Below, piece after piece: positions 35,532 to 44,900 of a DNA stretch of 64,000 nucleotides (its first letter is position 1; each line of letters opens with the position of its first letter). Below the pieces are notes generated by a model. It did not search any database. It had not been told where the DNA came from and saw only the letters and a list, made by a program, of their open reading frames with translations. The stretch is from Paracoccus sp. SCSIO 75233 (GTDB taxonomy: Bacteria > Pseudomonadota > Alphaproteobacteria > Rhodobacterales > Rhodobacteraceae). The stretch is taken from NCBI RefSeq assembly GCF_027912675.1, contig NZ_CP115757.1, positions 1,178,001 through 1,242,000 on the forward strand, written 5' to 3'. Made by a program: the position numbers and the translations under genes.

Positions 35532-38096
35532 ATGAGCGATACCCGGCCAGTCCAGCAACCCACGCTGCTTTCAGATTACCGCCCGTATCCGTTTGTTATT
35601 AACCGGACACGGCTCGCCTTTACCCTCGATCCCTCTGCGACAAAGATTCGCAGCGATCTGGAGATGACCCGGCAGGGCGACGGCGATCTGGTGCTGGATA
35701 TCGGCGCGGGCGTCGATCTGCGTCATGTGGCGATTGACGGACAGGAACTGGCCGATGACGCCTGGACCCGCACGGGCGAGACGCTGACCATCCCTGCCCC
35801 GGCGGGCAGTTTTACGCTGACGACGCAATCGGTGATCGATCCATCCGCCAATACCACCTGCGAGGGGCTGTATCTGTCGGGCGGCATGTTCTGCACCCAG
35901 TGCGAGGCGGAGGGGTTTCGCCACATCACCCCCTATCCCGACCGGCCCGATGTCATGGCCCCGTTCGAGGTAACTATCCATTCCGATCTGCCGGTGCTGC
36001 TGTCGAACGGCAATCCGGCCCGGCAGGAGGAAGGGCTGGCGGTCTGGACCGACCCGTGGCCGAAACCCGCCTATCTGTTCGCGCTGGTCGCGGGCGATCT
36101 GCGTGCTGTGTCGGACAGTTTCACCACCATGTCGGGCAACCATGTCGATCTGAATGTCTGGGTGCGTCCCGGCGACGAAGACCGGGCCGGTTTCGCGATG
36201 GAAAGCCTCATCAAGTCGATGAAATGGGATGAGGAGGTGTATGGCCGCGAATATGACCTCGAGGTGTTCAACATCGTCGCCGTCGACGATTTCAACATGG
36301 GCGCGATGGAAAATAAGGGGCTGAACATCTTCAACTCCAAGCTGGTCCTCGCCTCACCTGAAACCGCGACCGATGCCGATTACGAGCGGATCGAGAGCGT
36401 GATCGCGCATGAATATTTCCACAACTGGACCGGCAACCGCATCACCTGCCGCGACTGGTTCCAGCTTTGCCTGAAGGAAGGGCTGACCGTGTTCCGCGAC
36501 CAGCAATTCACCACCGATCTGCGCAGCGCCGCCGTGAAGCGGATCGAGGATGTGCTGGCCCTGCGTGCGCGGCAGTTCCGCGAGGATCAGGGCCCGCTCG
36601 CCCATCCGGTCCGGCCCGAATCCTATGTGGAGATCAACAATTTCTACACCGCGACGGTCTACGAAAAAGGCGCCGAAGTCATCGGCATGTTGAAACGGCT
36701 GGTCGGTGATGACGGATATAAGAAGGCGCTGGACCTCTATTTCGAACGCCATGACGGCGACGCTGCCACCATCGAGGACTGGCTGAAGGTGTTCGAGGAC
36801 GCGACCGGCCGCGATCTGGGTCAGTTCAAACGCTGGTACAGTGATGCAGGCACCCCGATCCTGAAGATGGAAGAAGACTGGGACGACGCCGGCAAGCTGA
36901 CGCTGCGTTTCACTCAGATCACCCCGCCGACGCCCGGTCAGTCTGAAAAGCCCCCGCGCGTGATCCCGATTGCTGTCGGGTTGCTTTCGCCCAATGGCGA
37001 TGAGGTCGTCCCGACGCAGATTCTGGAAATGACCGAATCCGCGCAGGAATTCAGCATCGACGGATTGTCGGCCCGGCCGGTCGTTTCGGCCCTGCGAGGC
37101 TTCTCCGCCCCGGTGATTCTCAGACGCGATCAGACCGCTGCCGAGCGGGCCTTCCTGCTGTCGCATGACACCGACCCCTTCGCCCGATGGGAGGCCGGAC
37201 GGCAACTCGCGCGGGACACCCTGCTGGCAATGGTGAATGGCGCTGCTGCCGATCCCGAATATCTGGACGCGATTGGGCGACTTCTTGCCGATGCCGACGC
37301 CGATCCGGCGCTGCTCGCCCTGTGCCTGCGCCTGCCGTCGGAGGAGGAGATCGCCGTCGCCCTGTCGGAGGCCGGACAGACCCCCGACCCCGACGCAATC
37401 CACGCGGCGCGCGAGGCGCTGGCGGCGGAGATCGCCAGCCGTCACGAACGCGCGCTAAATTCAGCTTATCGCGAAAACGAGGTCCCCGGACCCTACCGCC
37501 CGGACGCGGAATCTGCGGGGAAACGCGCGCTGCGCCTTGCTGCGCTGGCCCTGCTGAACCGGATCGACAACGGCGCGCGCGCAGCCGAGCTTTACAGAAG
37601 CGCCGGAAACATGACAGAGCGCGCGGCGGCATTGTCTGCACTTATCGCTGCTCAAAAATATGAAAAAGAAGTTCTTGATTTTTTCACTGAATTCAGTCAT
37701 ATAAGGCTTGTTGTTGACAAGTGGTTCTCCTTGCAGACTATAGCCGCAAAGCCTGAAAGGGCAGTCGCGGTGGCCCATGGGCTCTCCCAACATCCGGACT
37801 TTGACTGGAAGAACCCGAACCGTTTCCGAGCGCTGATCGGCGGGTTGACCGCGAACCATGCGGGCTTCCACGCCAAAGACGGTTCAGGTTATGAATTTCT
37901 GGCCGACTGGCTGCTGAAAATGGATGAGGTAAATCCGCAGATCGCGGCCCGCATGTCGTCGGCCTTCGAAAGCTGGGCGCGCTATGACGGCGAGCGTCAG
38001 GCCCGCGCAAAGGCGGCGCTGGACCGTATACTTGCGGCACCCGGCCTGTCGAAAAACCTGCGCGAGATGGCCTCTCGCATCCGTAATGCCGCGTGA
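35532..38096 (+). CDS. pepN: Aminopeptidase N
   Basis: The 854-residue M1 zinc metallopeptidase has the substrate-recognition GAMENKGLNIF, and HEYFHNWTGN containing HExxH, with a second zinc Glu 18 residues later (FQLCLKEGLTVF). A C-terminal helical domain follows. It degrades peptides by removing N-terminal residues. The length matches E. coli PepN. A low-GC tract (37631-37740, about 35% GC) within the C-terminal domain leaves the frame intact (LVVDKWFSLQT is conserved). Confidence 0.97.
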   Translation: MSDTRPVQQPTLLSDYRPYPFVINRTRLAFTLDPSATKIRSDLEMTRQGDGDLVLDIGAGVDLRHVAIDGQELADDAWTRTGETLTIPAPAGSFTLTTQSVIDPSANTTCEGLYLSGGMFCTQCEAEGFRHITPYPDRPDVMAPFEVTIHSDLPVLLSNGNPARQEEGLAVWTDPWPKPAYLFALVAGDLRAVSDSFTTMSGNHVDLNVWVRPGDEDRAGFAMESLIKSMKWDEEVYGREYDLEVFNIVAVDDFNMGAMENKGLNIFNSKLVLASPETATDADYERIESVIAHEYFHNWTGNRITCRDWFQLCLKEGLTVFRDQQFTTDLRSAAVKRIEDVLALRARQFREDQGPLAHPVRPESYVEINNFYTATVYEKGAEVIGMLKRLVGDDGYKKALDLYFERHDGDAATIEDWLKVFEDATGRDLGQFKRWYSDAGTPILKMEEDWDDAGKLTLRFTQITPPTPGQSEKPPRVIPIAVGLLSPNGDEVVPTQILEMTESAQEFSIDGLSARPVVSALRGFSAPVILRRDQTAAERAFLLSHDTDPFARWEAGRQLARDTLLAMVNGAAADPEYLDAIGRLLADADADPALLALCLRLPSEEEIAVALSEAGQTPDPDAIHAAREALAAEIASRHERALNSAYRENEVPGPYRPDAESAGKRALRLAALALLNRIDNGARAAELYRSAGNMTERAAALSALIAAQKYEKEVLDFFTEFSHIRLVVDKWFSLQTIAAKPERAVAVAHGLSQHPDFDWKNPNRFRALIGGLTANHAGFHAKDGSGYEFLADWLLKMDEVNPQIAARMSSAFESWARYDGERQARAKAALDRILAAPGLSKNLREMASRIRNAA

Positions 38097-38155
38097 CGGG
38101 CGCGGCGTCACAACACCCCTTGCGGGCGTAGGCGCGTGAGGGGATAATCTGCGTC

Positions 38156-39055
38156 ATGACAGATCCGGCCGACAGTCCACGCGACGAGATGCAACGAAGG
38201 CTTGACCCGCTCATAGAAGAGCGGGCGCCTTGGGTCGCTTCCGGTCGCTGGCATCATCGCATGGCGCGACGGTTGCTGATGCAGATGCTGGGCTATCCGC
38301 GCACGCTCGATCTGGGGGCGGAGTTCCGCGACAGCCCGACCGAAGACATATTCGCCCATATGGAGCAGATGATTATCCGCGATCTGGAGGTCACCGGGCT
38401 GGAAAACATCCCGAAAGACGGCCCTGCCCTGATCGTGGCGAATCATCCGACGGGAATCGCTGACGGGATCGTGCTCTATTCGCTGATCGGGCGCGTGCGG
38501 CGCGATCTTTTCATTTACACCAATCAGGACATCCTGCGCGTCCTGCCGCAGCTCGACAATATGATCGTGCCGGTGGAATGGCGGATGGAAAAGCGCAGCC
38601 ACGGCAAGACCCGCGCGACCATGCAGCAGACCCGCGCCTGGCTGGCGGAGGACCGGATCGGGCTGATCTTCCCTTCGGGCCGTCTGGCGAAGCGACGCGG
38701 GCTGACCTTGCAGGAACGGCCGTGGATGGCGTCAGCGGCGATGATCGCGCGCAAGATGGATGTGCCGGTGATCCCGCTGCGCATCCGGGCGCGCAATTCC
38801 ATGCTGTTTTATCTGTTCGATGCGATACACCCGACTCTGCGCGACGTGACCCTGTTCCATGAAGTGCTGAACAAGGCCGGGCAGCAATATCAGGTCTCCA
38901 TCGGCGCGCCGGTGACCGCGAAATCGCTGCCGCCGAAGAGCGAGGAAGCGATCGAGATGCTGCGTGACCTCGTTCTGTCGCTGCCCGAACCTGCGGATAC
39001 CCGACCGGTATCGACCTCCCGTCTGGTCAAGCGGCGCATCATAAAACACGTCTGA
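38156..39055 (+). CDS. Lysophospholipid acyltransferase family protein
   Basis: The 299-residue protein belongs to the PlsC/LPLAT fold. The catalytic block is LIVANHPTGIADGIVLYSLI (His and Asp five residues apart, a known NHPxG variant), followed by the substrate block LIFPSGRLAKRRGL and VPVIPLRIRARNSMLFY. It could acylate lysophosphatidate, ornithine lipid or another lipid precursor. No long hydrophobic segment is evident, so it is probably peripheral at the inner membrane. It follows pepN by 59 bp and has its own terminator. Confidence 0.82.
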   Translation: MTDPADSPRDEMQRRLDPLIEERAPWVASGRWHHRMARRLLMQMLGYPRTLDLGAEFRDSPTEDIFAHMEQMIIRDLEVTGLENIPKDGPALIVANHPTGIADGIVLYSLIGRVRRDLFIYTNQDILRVLPQLDNMIVPVEWRMEKRSHGKTRATMQQTRAWLAEDRIGLIFPSGRLAKRRGLTLQERPWMASAAMIARKMDVPVIPLRIRARNSMLFYLFDAIHPTLRDVTLFHEVLNKAGQQYQVSIGAPVTAKSLPPKSEEAIEMLRDLVLSLPEPADTRPVSTSRLVKRRIIKHV

Positions 39056-39074
39056 GATACTGAAATATCATGAA

Positions 39075-39103
39075 AAAAGGGGCCGCTGAGGCCCCTTTCT
39101 TTT
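39075..39103 (+). terminator. Bidirectional terminator after the acyltransferase gene
   Basis: AAAGGGGCC / GGCCCCTTT stem with loop GCTGA and flanking A and T runs, between the acyltransferase stop and the IalB-like stop at 39122. Confidence 0.82.
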
Positions 39104-39121
39104 CTGATCCGTCGAGTCTGC

Positions 39122-40147
39122 TTATTCGGCAGGCGCGGCTTCGGCATCACCTGCGGGTGCGGCAGCCTGATTGCGCATCTCGGTCAGGGCGGTGTTCAGC
39201 GCCTCATAACCGGCAGTGAACCCGGCCAGCGACATTTCAAGGTTAAACACCTCTTCCCGCGGCGCGCCGTAGGGCAGCAGGCTGACCGTGGCGACATTGC
39301 CGCGTTTGAAGCGGTCAAGCTCGCTCTGCGTCAGACCGATGCGCGAGATACAACCGACCGGGGCGCAGAAGTTGAACGGATAACCGTTCCTCTCGCCCGA
39401 ATCGATGCGCAGCGCCAGACCGCTGACCAGATCGGTTTCCAGCGGCGCCACGATGGTCGCACCGGCGACGGCCTGACCGCCATTCTCCAGCGGGATCAGC
39501 GTGACTTCGGCCACGGATGTGCCCTGCCCGTCGCGCAGAAGCTGGTACAGCTCGCAAGGATCGGCCCCGCTTTCGGTGCGGATGCAGCGCAGCGTCCAGG
39601 CATCATGGGTCGAGCGGACATAATAAGCGCCGATTTGCGGTTCCGCCGGGGCGGCGGCTTCTTCCGTGGCAGTTTCCTCGGTCGCCGCTGCATCAGGTGC
39701 CGCTTCTTCGGTCGTTGCGTCCTCGGTTGCCGGTGCCTCGGTCGCTGGCTCCTCGGTTGCTGCGGCCTCCTCGGCAGGCGCTTCCGTCGCTGAGGTGTCG
39801 GTCTTGGCCGCGTCCGCAGCCGGTGCCGCCGCTTCGGTGGCGTCAGCTTCTGCCGCGCTGTCATCGGTGGCAGCTTCGTCTTCGGACTGGCCAAGCGCCT
39901 CGCTGACGGCGTTCTGGGCATCCTGCGTCAGCTGATCGACCGTGCCCTGTGCCTCCTCGGTGGCGGCGTTCACGGCATCCTCTGCCGCCTGAACGGCGTC
40001 ATCGGCCATTTGCTGAGCGTTCTCCGTCGCCTGATCCGCCATTTCCGTCGCAGAATCAGCCGCATCCTGCGCGGTCTGCGCCAGAATCGGGGACGCGCCG
40101 AGTGCGAGAATCACTGCGAGGGCGGTTGAGGTTTTAATCGGTGACAT
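39122..40147 (-). CDS. IalB-family (invasion-associated locus B) protein with Ala/Glu/Thr-rich insert
   Basis: The 341-residue precursor has a signal peptide (MSPIKTSTALAVILALGASP, then ILAQ). About 150 low-complexity residues rich in Ala, Glu, Asp and Thr follow, then a C-terminal IalB domain (about 175-320). The domain has paired cysteines in CIRTESGADPCEL and CAPVGC, QIGAYYVRSTHDAW at its start and VATVSLLPYG. IalB domain proteins are periplasmic or outer-membrane-associated and common in alphaproteobacteria. A GGAGG ribosome site precedes the ATG. The insert is the unusual part and resembles the tail of the nearby 281-residue protein. Confidence 0.82.
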   Translation of the reverse strand: MSPIKTSTALAVILALGASPILAQTAQDAADSATEMADQATENAQQMADDAVQAAEDAVNAATEEAQGTVDQLTQDAQNAVSEALGQSEDEAATDDSAAEADATEAAAPAADAAKTDTSATEAPAEEAAATEEPATEAPATEDATTEEAAPDAAATEETATEEAAAPAEPQIGAYYVRSTHDAWTLRCIRTESGADPCELYQLLRDGQGTSVAEVTLIPLENGGQAVAGATIVAPLETDLVSGLALRIDSGERNGYPFNFCAPVGCISRIGLTQSELDRFKRGNVATVSLLPYGAPREEVFNLEMSLAGFTAGYEALNTALTEMRNQAAAPAGDAEAAPAE

Positions 40148-40554
40148 GCTGCCTCCATAAATAATTCATTGGCAGAGCGTTACCACCGGCCAGCGGAAAT
40201 GTCAGCGTATAAGGGTAAATCGCGCTTCACGCTTCTGTCACGAAAAGCGTAATATATTGTTTTTAATATATAAATATTAAAAAAGGGCCGCGCTTGTGGC
40301 GACCCTTTCTCTCCCTGCCGGACTTGCCGGTCTTCATAATTGTGCTCACGCTAATGCGCACAATCGGAGCCGTCAACAGTCCTTTGACGTAAAAGGGCCG
40401 CGCCCGAAGGCGCGGCAGTCCAACAGGGAGGAACCTCAAGGATGGGACTAATCCACGCAAGGAACAAGGGCGCACTGGTACAAATGCGCGAAGTGGGTAT
40501 TGTTTTGCCGAAGGAATGTTGCACGAAAGCAAGACCACGCAACGAGGGATTGGA
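40148..40554. other. 407-bp intergenic region with two minus-strand hairpin terminators
   Basis: No credible protein gene was found. The first 130 bp are AT-rich with TAATATAT stretches. Minus-strand terminators sit at about 40277-40308 (stem AAAGGGTCGC/GCGGCCCTTT, then six T) and 40391-40416 (stem GCCGCGCC/GGCGCGGC, then CCTTTT). Their plus-strand flanks share AAAAGGGCCGCGC. A palindrome ATTGTGC-N12-GCACAAT lies at 40339-40364. The layout suggests one or two small RNAs on the minus strand, 3' of no annotated gene. Confidence 0.45.
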
Positions 40555-42153
40555 ATGAAAGCACTCGATCTGGACGCCGGCAGAATCTTCGTTGGCGGGG
40601 GTGGCGACGCCTATGGCGCGCCGCAATTTCTGCGGATGAAATATGCCAACCGCCACGGCATGATCGCCGGCGCGACCGGGACCGGCAAAACCGTGACCCT
40701 CCAGACGCTTGCCGAATCACTGTCGGAGGCCGGGGTGCCGGTGTTTCTGGCCGATGTGAAAGGCGATCTGTCGGGGCTCGCGAAATCCGGCTCGGCGGAG
40801 GCGAAGCTGCATGATGCCTTCACCAGCAGGGCGGAAAAGATCGGGCTGGATCTCGACTACCAGCAATATCCGGTCACGTTCTGGGATGTGTTCGGCGAAA
40901 AGGGCCATCCCGTACGCACCACCCCGGCGGAGATGGGGCCGCTGCTCCTGTCCCGCCTGCTGGATCTGACCGACGTGCAGGAAGGGGTACTCAACATTGC
41001 GTTCCGCGTCGCGGATGAGCAGGGTCTGGCGCTGCTCGACCTGAAGGATCTGCAATCCATGCTGGTCTGGGTCGGGCAGAACGCACCGGATCTGTCGCTG
41101 ACCTATGGCAATGTCAGCACCGCCTCTGTCGGCGCAATCCAGCGATCCCTGCTGACGCTGGAGAATGAGGGCGGGGCATCGCTGTTCGGTGAACCGGCGC
41201 TAGCGCTATCCGACATCATGCGGCAGGGGGAGGACGGCAAGGGGATGATAAATATCCTTGCCGCCGACAAGCTGATGAACGCGCCCCGGCTCTATTCCAC
41301 CTTCCTGCTCTGGCTGCTGTCGGAATTGTTCGAGCAATTGCCCGAGGTCGGCGATCCCGACAAGCCGGTCTGTGCCTTCTTCTTCGACGAGGCGCATCTG
41401 CTGTTCGACGACGCGCCACGCGTGCTGACCGACAAGGTCGAACAGGTCGCGCGGCTGATCCGGTCGAAAGGGGTCAGCGTCTGGTTCATCAGCCAGAACC
41501 CCGCCGATGTGCCGGAGGATATTCTGGGCCAGCTTGGCAACCGGGTCCAGCACGCGCTGCGCGCCTTCACCGCGAAGGACCAGAAGGCGCTGCGTCTGGC
41601 GGCGCAGAACTACCGCCCGAACCCGGCATTCGACACGGCGGACGCGATCACCGAGGTCGGCACCGGCGAGGCCGTGACATCGTTTCTGGAGGACAAGGGC
41701 GTCCCCGGCATCGTCCAGCGGACACTGATCCGCCCGCCCTTCTCCCAGCTTGGTCCGATCTCGGATGAAGAACGCGCGGACATCATGGCGGCCTCGCCCA
41801 TGTCGGTGAAATACGACACCCCGCTCGACCGCGATTCCGCCCATGAGACACTGACCAAACGGGCCGAGGAAGCCGCCGCCGAGGCGCAGGAAACAGTTGA
41901 GGGGGTCGATGACGACGATCTGTGGGTGGTGCGGGGCAAGCCGGATGAAAAGCTGAACCGCGCGCGGCGCTATAACCCGAAGCTGACGATCCCCGCATCG
42001 GGCCGGAAAACCACAACCCGGCGCAGCAGCAGCGGATCGCGCGGCGATTCCGTGCTGGAGACCTTCGGCAAATCCATCGCCCGCGAATTGGGCCGCTCCG
42101 GCACACGAGAGATCATGCGCGGGGTGCTGGGCGGGATGTTCCGGGGCCGCTGA
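40555..42153 (+). CDS. HerA-like ATPase, DUF853 family (YjgR type)
   Basis: The 532-residue P-loop ATPase has FVGGGGDAYGAPQFL, Walker A HGMIAGATGTGKTVTLQ, VPVFLADVKGDLSGLAKSG, Walker B CAFFFDEAHLLFDDAP and an Arg-finger region SVWFISQNPADVPEDILGQL. DUF853 proteins are HerA/FtsK-superfamily ATPases of unknown substrate. The C-terminus ends in a basic Ser/Arg-rich stretch before a final helix (ETFGKSIARELGRSG). ATG 40555 has GAGGG upstream and is preferred to 40516. Its last 41 bp overlap the convergent DUF6477 gene. Confidence 0.9.
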   Translation: MKALDLDAGRIFVGGGGDAYGAPQFLRMKYANRHGMIAGATGTGKTVTLQTLAESLSEAGVPVFLADVKGDLSGLAKSGSAEAKLHDAFTSRAEKIGLDLDYQQYPVTFWDVFGEKGHPVRTTPAEMGPLLLSRLLDLTDVQEGVLNIAFRVADEQGLALLDLKDLQSMLVWVGQNAPDLSLTYGNVSTASVGAIQRSLLTLENEGGASLFGEPALALSDIMRQGEDGKGMINILAADKLMNAPRLYSTFLLWLLSELFEQLPEVGDPDKPVCAFFFDEAHLLFDDAPRVLTDKVEQVARLIRSKGVSVWFISQNPADVPEDILGQLGNRVQHALRAFTAKDQKALRLAAQNYRPNPAFDTADAITEVGTGEAVTSFLEDKGVPGIVQRTLIRPPFSQLGPISDEERADIMAASPMSVKYDTPLDRDSAHETLTKRAEEAAAEAQETVEGVDDDDLWVVRGKPDEKLNRARRYNPKLTIPASGRKTTTRRSSSGSRGDSVLETFGKSIARELGRSGTREIMRGVLGGMFRGR

Positions 42154-42487
42154 TCCGGCGCGGGCGGGTGCGGGGGCGATCCGCATTCCGCCGCGCAAGC
42201 TGAAGCTCTGCCAGAAGCGCAATCAGCAGCGTGACATGGCGGTGCAGGTCGTATCGCGGTCGCTTCTCCAACCGGGCGCAATTCGCCTCCGCCTCTGCCG
42301 CGCGCAGGATGCGGATCGCGGCGGCGTTCGCCGGCACCGTCTCGCGCCGCAGCAGGCGCGGCAAATCGCGCTGCCTGCGCCATGCCGCCTGCCCCGCCCG
42401 CGCCGCCCTGACCAGACATGCGGGCCGGTAAAGCGGTGCCTCCGCCATCGCGGCGCGGAACATCTTCTGATTGCCAACAAAGCTCAT
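42113..42487 (-). CDS. DUF6477-type small protein
   Basis: The 124-residue protein is basic, with LYRPACLVRAARAGQAAWRR, DLPRLLRRE, then a Leu-rich His-containing helix (YDLHRHVTLLIALLAELQLA) and an Arg/Pro-rich tail. The RPxLLVRAARxG plus RHVxLLIALxAE pattern is what is recalled for DUF6477 of Rhodobacteraceae. ATG 42487 with AAGGAG upstream is preferred. It is convergent with and overlaps the ATPase gene. The function is unknown. Confidence 0.62.
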   Translation of the reverse strand: MSFVGNQKMFRAAMAEAPLYRPACLVRAARAGQAAWRRQRDLPRLLRRETVPANAAAIRILRAAEAEANCARLEKRPRYDLHRHVTLLIALLAELQLARRNADRPRTRPRRISGPGTSRPAPRA

Positions 42488-42705
42488 CGCGTCATCTCCT
42501 TTTGCGAGTTCTGACGCGATTTTACCCGGCTTTCTTGGGTGTTGCGGAAACCGCCCGTGCAACGCCCGGAAGATCAGTAAAATTTTAGCTTTTGTTAGAA
42601 AAAATGCAGGCCTGCTTAACGCAAAAACCGTCCGAGCGGACAGGTTCAGTCACTCGCGGGCGCGCGCTGCCATGCGGCCCGGCCAATTATGGGGAACACA
42701 TATCC

Positions 42706-43818
42706 ATGACCATCCAGACCTCCGCGTTTTCTGTGTCCGGCCAGCATGAAACGGGTGACGCCGAACGGCTGAGCGCGGATGCCCGCCTGTATCTGCGCCA
42801 TGTGGAACACGGAGAGTCGATCCGCTCGCTGGCGCGCGAAGCCGGATGCCATGCCTCGACCATGCTGCGCCGTATCCGCAGATTCGAAAACCGCCGCGAC
42901 GATCCCCTGATTGACGAGGCGCTGCGCCGGATTGGCGCGGATCCCCTGCCCCGGCGTCGCGACGAATCCGGCAAGGACCAGACCCGAACCATGCTGCGCC
43001 GTCTGGCGGAGCGGGGCGCGGAACTGATCGTCGCGACAGGGATGGACAAGGCGATCATCACCCGCGACGATATTCGCACCGGCGTCCTGCCCCGGCAGAT
43101 GGCCGAAGAATTCGCCGTGAACGGATGGGTTGAGCCGATCTCCTCCGGCCAGAAAATGCAGCGCTATAAACTATCCGGCACAGGCCGGGCGGCGCTGCGG
43201 CGTCTGTCCTCACGCAATCGCGGTCTGCCGCAGAGCGGGGATTTTGCGGATGCCGCCCCGGTTGATGCACACTCCGTTGATGGGCCGCGTGCCGCGTCGG
43301 ACGATCATGCCGACCAGCATCGCATCTGGGGCACCCGCAAGCTCAGCGACCCGGAGAATGGCGAGGTCAGGAACATGCGGGTCAACCTCGCCGAAAGCCC
43401 GCTGCTGCTGCTCGCCCGCCGCAAGGATGGCAATGGCAAACCCCTGCTGACGCCGGATCTGATCGCCGCTGCCGAACGCCTGCGCGAGGATTTCGAACTG
43501 GCCCATATGGGGCCGCGCGTGACCCAGAACTGGGACCGTTTCCTGACCGCCGGGATCGACGAAAGCAGCGCCGCCGGTTTCCACAGCGGCGGCTCCGACG
43601 GGGCGCGCAAACGCGTCTCGGCGGCGCTGCGCGAGCTTGGTCCCGGCATGGATGACCTCGTCCTGCGGGTCTGCTGCTTTCTGGAGGGGCTGGAAATGAC
43701 CGAGCGGCGACTGGGCTGGTCGGCACGTTCCGGCAAGGTGGTGCTGAAACTGGCGTTGCAGCGGCTGGCGGAGCATTACCAGACCCGCTATGGCAATGGC
43801 GGCCCGATGATTGGGTGA
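42706..43818 (+). CDS. DUF6456 helix-turn-helix regulatory protein
   Basis: The 370-residue protein has an N-terminal helix-turn-helix (about 20-55, YLRHVEHGESIRSLAREAGC), then a second winged-helix region (about 95-160) resembling a DNA-binding domain with GMDKAIITRDDIRTG. After a linker, a C-terminal DUF6456 domain (about 225-365) carries NLAESPLLLLARRKDG and LEMTERRLGWSARSGKVVLK. It is probably a transcription factor of Rhodobacteraceae; the target is unknown. ATG 42706 is chosen over the longer frame. It diverges from the DUF6477 gene. Confidence 0.75.
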   Translation: MTIQTSAFSVSGQHETGDAERLSADARLYLRHVEHGESIRSLAREAGCHASTMLRRIRRFENRRDDPLIDEALRRIGADPLPRRRDESGKDQTRTMLRRLAERGAELIVATGMDKAIITRDDIRTGVLPRQMAEEFAVNGWVEPISSGQKMQRYKLSGTGRAALRRLSSRNRGLPQSGDFADAAPVDAHSVDGPRAASDDHADQHRIWGTRKLSDPENGEVRNMRVNLAESPLLLLARRKDGNGKPLLTPDLIAAAERLREDFELAHMGPRVTQNWDRFLTAGIDESSAAGFHSGGSDGARKRVSAALRELGPGMDDLVLRVCCFLEGLEMTERRLGWSARSGKVVLKLALQRLAEHYQTRYGNGGPMIG

Positions 43819-43922
43819 TACGGCCACCCCCTGAACGCATTGCATATCAGCCCTGCCGCACAGCCCGTTGATCGCGCAGCGGAAAGGCATTACCTTCATC
43901 CGAACTCCCACAAGAGGCCGCC

Positions 43923-44891
43923 ATGACCGAACAGCCCCCTGCCCTTCGCGCCCTTGCCGCCCGTGCGCGCCACCCGGAAAAGGCGCATCGCCCCGATCAG
44001 GCGCAGCCGAAGAAACCGGACTGGATCCGGGTGAAGGCACCGACCTCGCAAGGCTACAAGGACACGCGCGAGATCCTGCGGGAGAACAAGCTGTCCACCG
44101 TCTGCGAAGAGGCGGGCTGTCCGAATGTCGGCGAATGCTGGTCGCAGGGTCACGCGACGATGATGATCATGGGGGAAATCTGCACGCGCGGCTGTTCCTT
44201 CTGCAATGTGATCACAGGCAAGCCCGACGCGCTCGACCCGTTCGAGCCGGGGCGGGTGGCCCATGCGGTTCAGAAGCTGGGGCTGAACCATGTTGTGATC
44301 ACATCGGTCGACCGCGACGATCTGGCCGATGGCGGGGCGGAGCATTTCGCGCAGGTGATCCGCGCGATCCGCCACCGCTCTCCGGGTTCGACCATCGAGG
44401 TGCTGACACCGGATTTCCTGAAATGCGGACCGGAGGCACTTGAGATCGTGGTGGAGGCGCGGCCTGACGTGTTCAACCACAACCTCGAAACCGTGCCCGG
44501 CCTCTATCCGACGGTGCGGCCCGGTGCGCGCTATTTCCACTCGCTGCGGTTGTTGCAGCGGGTGAAGGAGCTTGACCCGGCCATGTTCACCAAATCCGGC
44601 ATCATGGTGGGCCTGGGCGAGGATCGTCAGGGCGTGTTGCAGGTGATGGACGACATGCGCGCGGCGGATGTGGATTTCATGACCATCGGGCAATATCTGC
44701 AACCGACGCCGAAACATCACCGCGTCGACCGTTTCGTGACCCCGGACGAGTTCAAGGGCTACGAAAAATCCGCCTATGGCAAAGGCTTCCTCATGGTCTC
44801 CGCCACGCCGCTGACCCGGTCAAGCTATCATGCCGGCGACGATTTCGCCCGTCTGCGCGATGCGCGGCTGGCGAAGCTGGGCCGGGCGTAA
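43923..44891 (+). CDS. lipA: Lipoyl synthase
   Basis: A radical-SAM enzyme that inserts two sulfurs into octanoylated E2 and H proteins. The 322-residue LipA has the auxiliary-cluster motif [12 protein letters not shown], the radical-[31 protein letters not shown] and [15 protein letters not shown], ending near RSSYHA (cluster-capping Ser). It stands alone. Standard length. Confidence 0.97.
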   Translation: MTEQPPALRALAARARHPEKAHRPDQAQPKKPDWIRVKAPTSQGYKDTREILRENKLSTVCEEAGCPNVGECWSQGHATMMIMGEICTRGCSFCNVITGKPDALDPFEPGRVAHAVQKLGLNHVVITSVDRDDLADGGAEHFAQVIRAIRHRSPGSTIEVLTPDFLKCGPEALEIVVEARPDVFNHNLETVPGLYPTVRPGARYFHSLRLLQRVKELDPAMFTKSGIMVGLGEDRQGVLQVMDDMRAADVDFMTIGQYLQPTPKHHRVDRFVTPDEFKGYEKSAYGKGFLMVSATPLTRSSYHAGDDFARLRDARLAKLGRA

Positions 44892-44900
44892 AGCGCCCGG

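Noticed and set aside
40263..40337. 24-codon basic frame (MKTGKSGRERKG...) on the minus strand
   Set aside because: No ribosome site, and its end runs through the terminator stem. It is more likely part of a small RNA.
40442..40555. Plus-strand 37-codon frame before the HerA-like ATPase
   Set aside because: The ATG is preceded only by CTCAAGG, there is no signal or motif, and it overlaps the putative small-RNA region.
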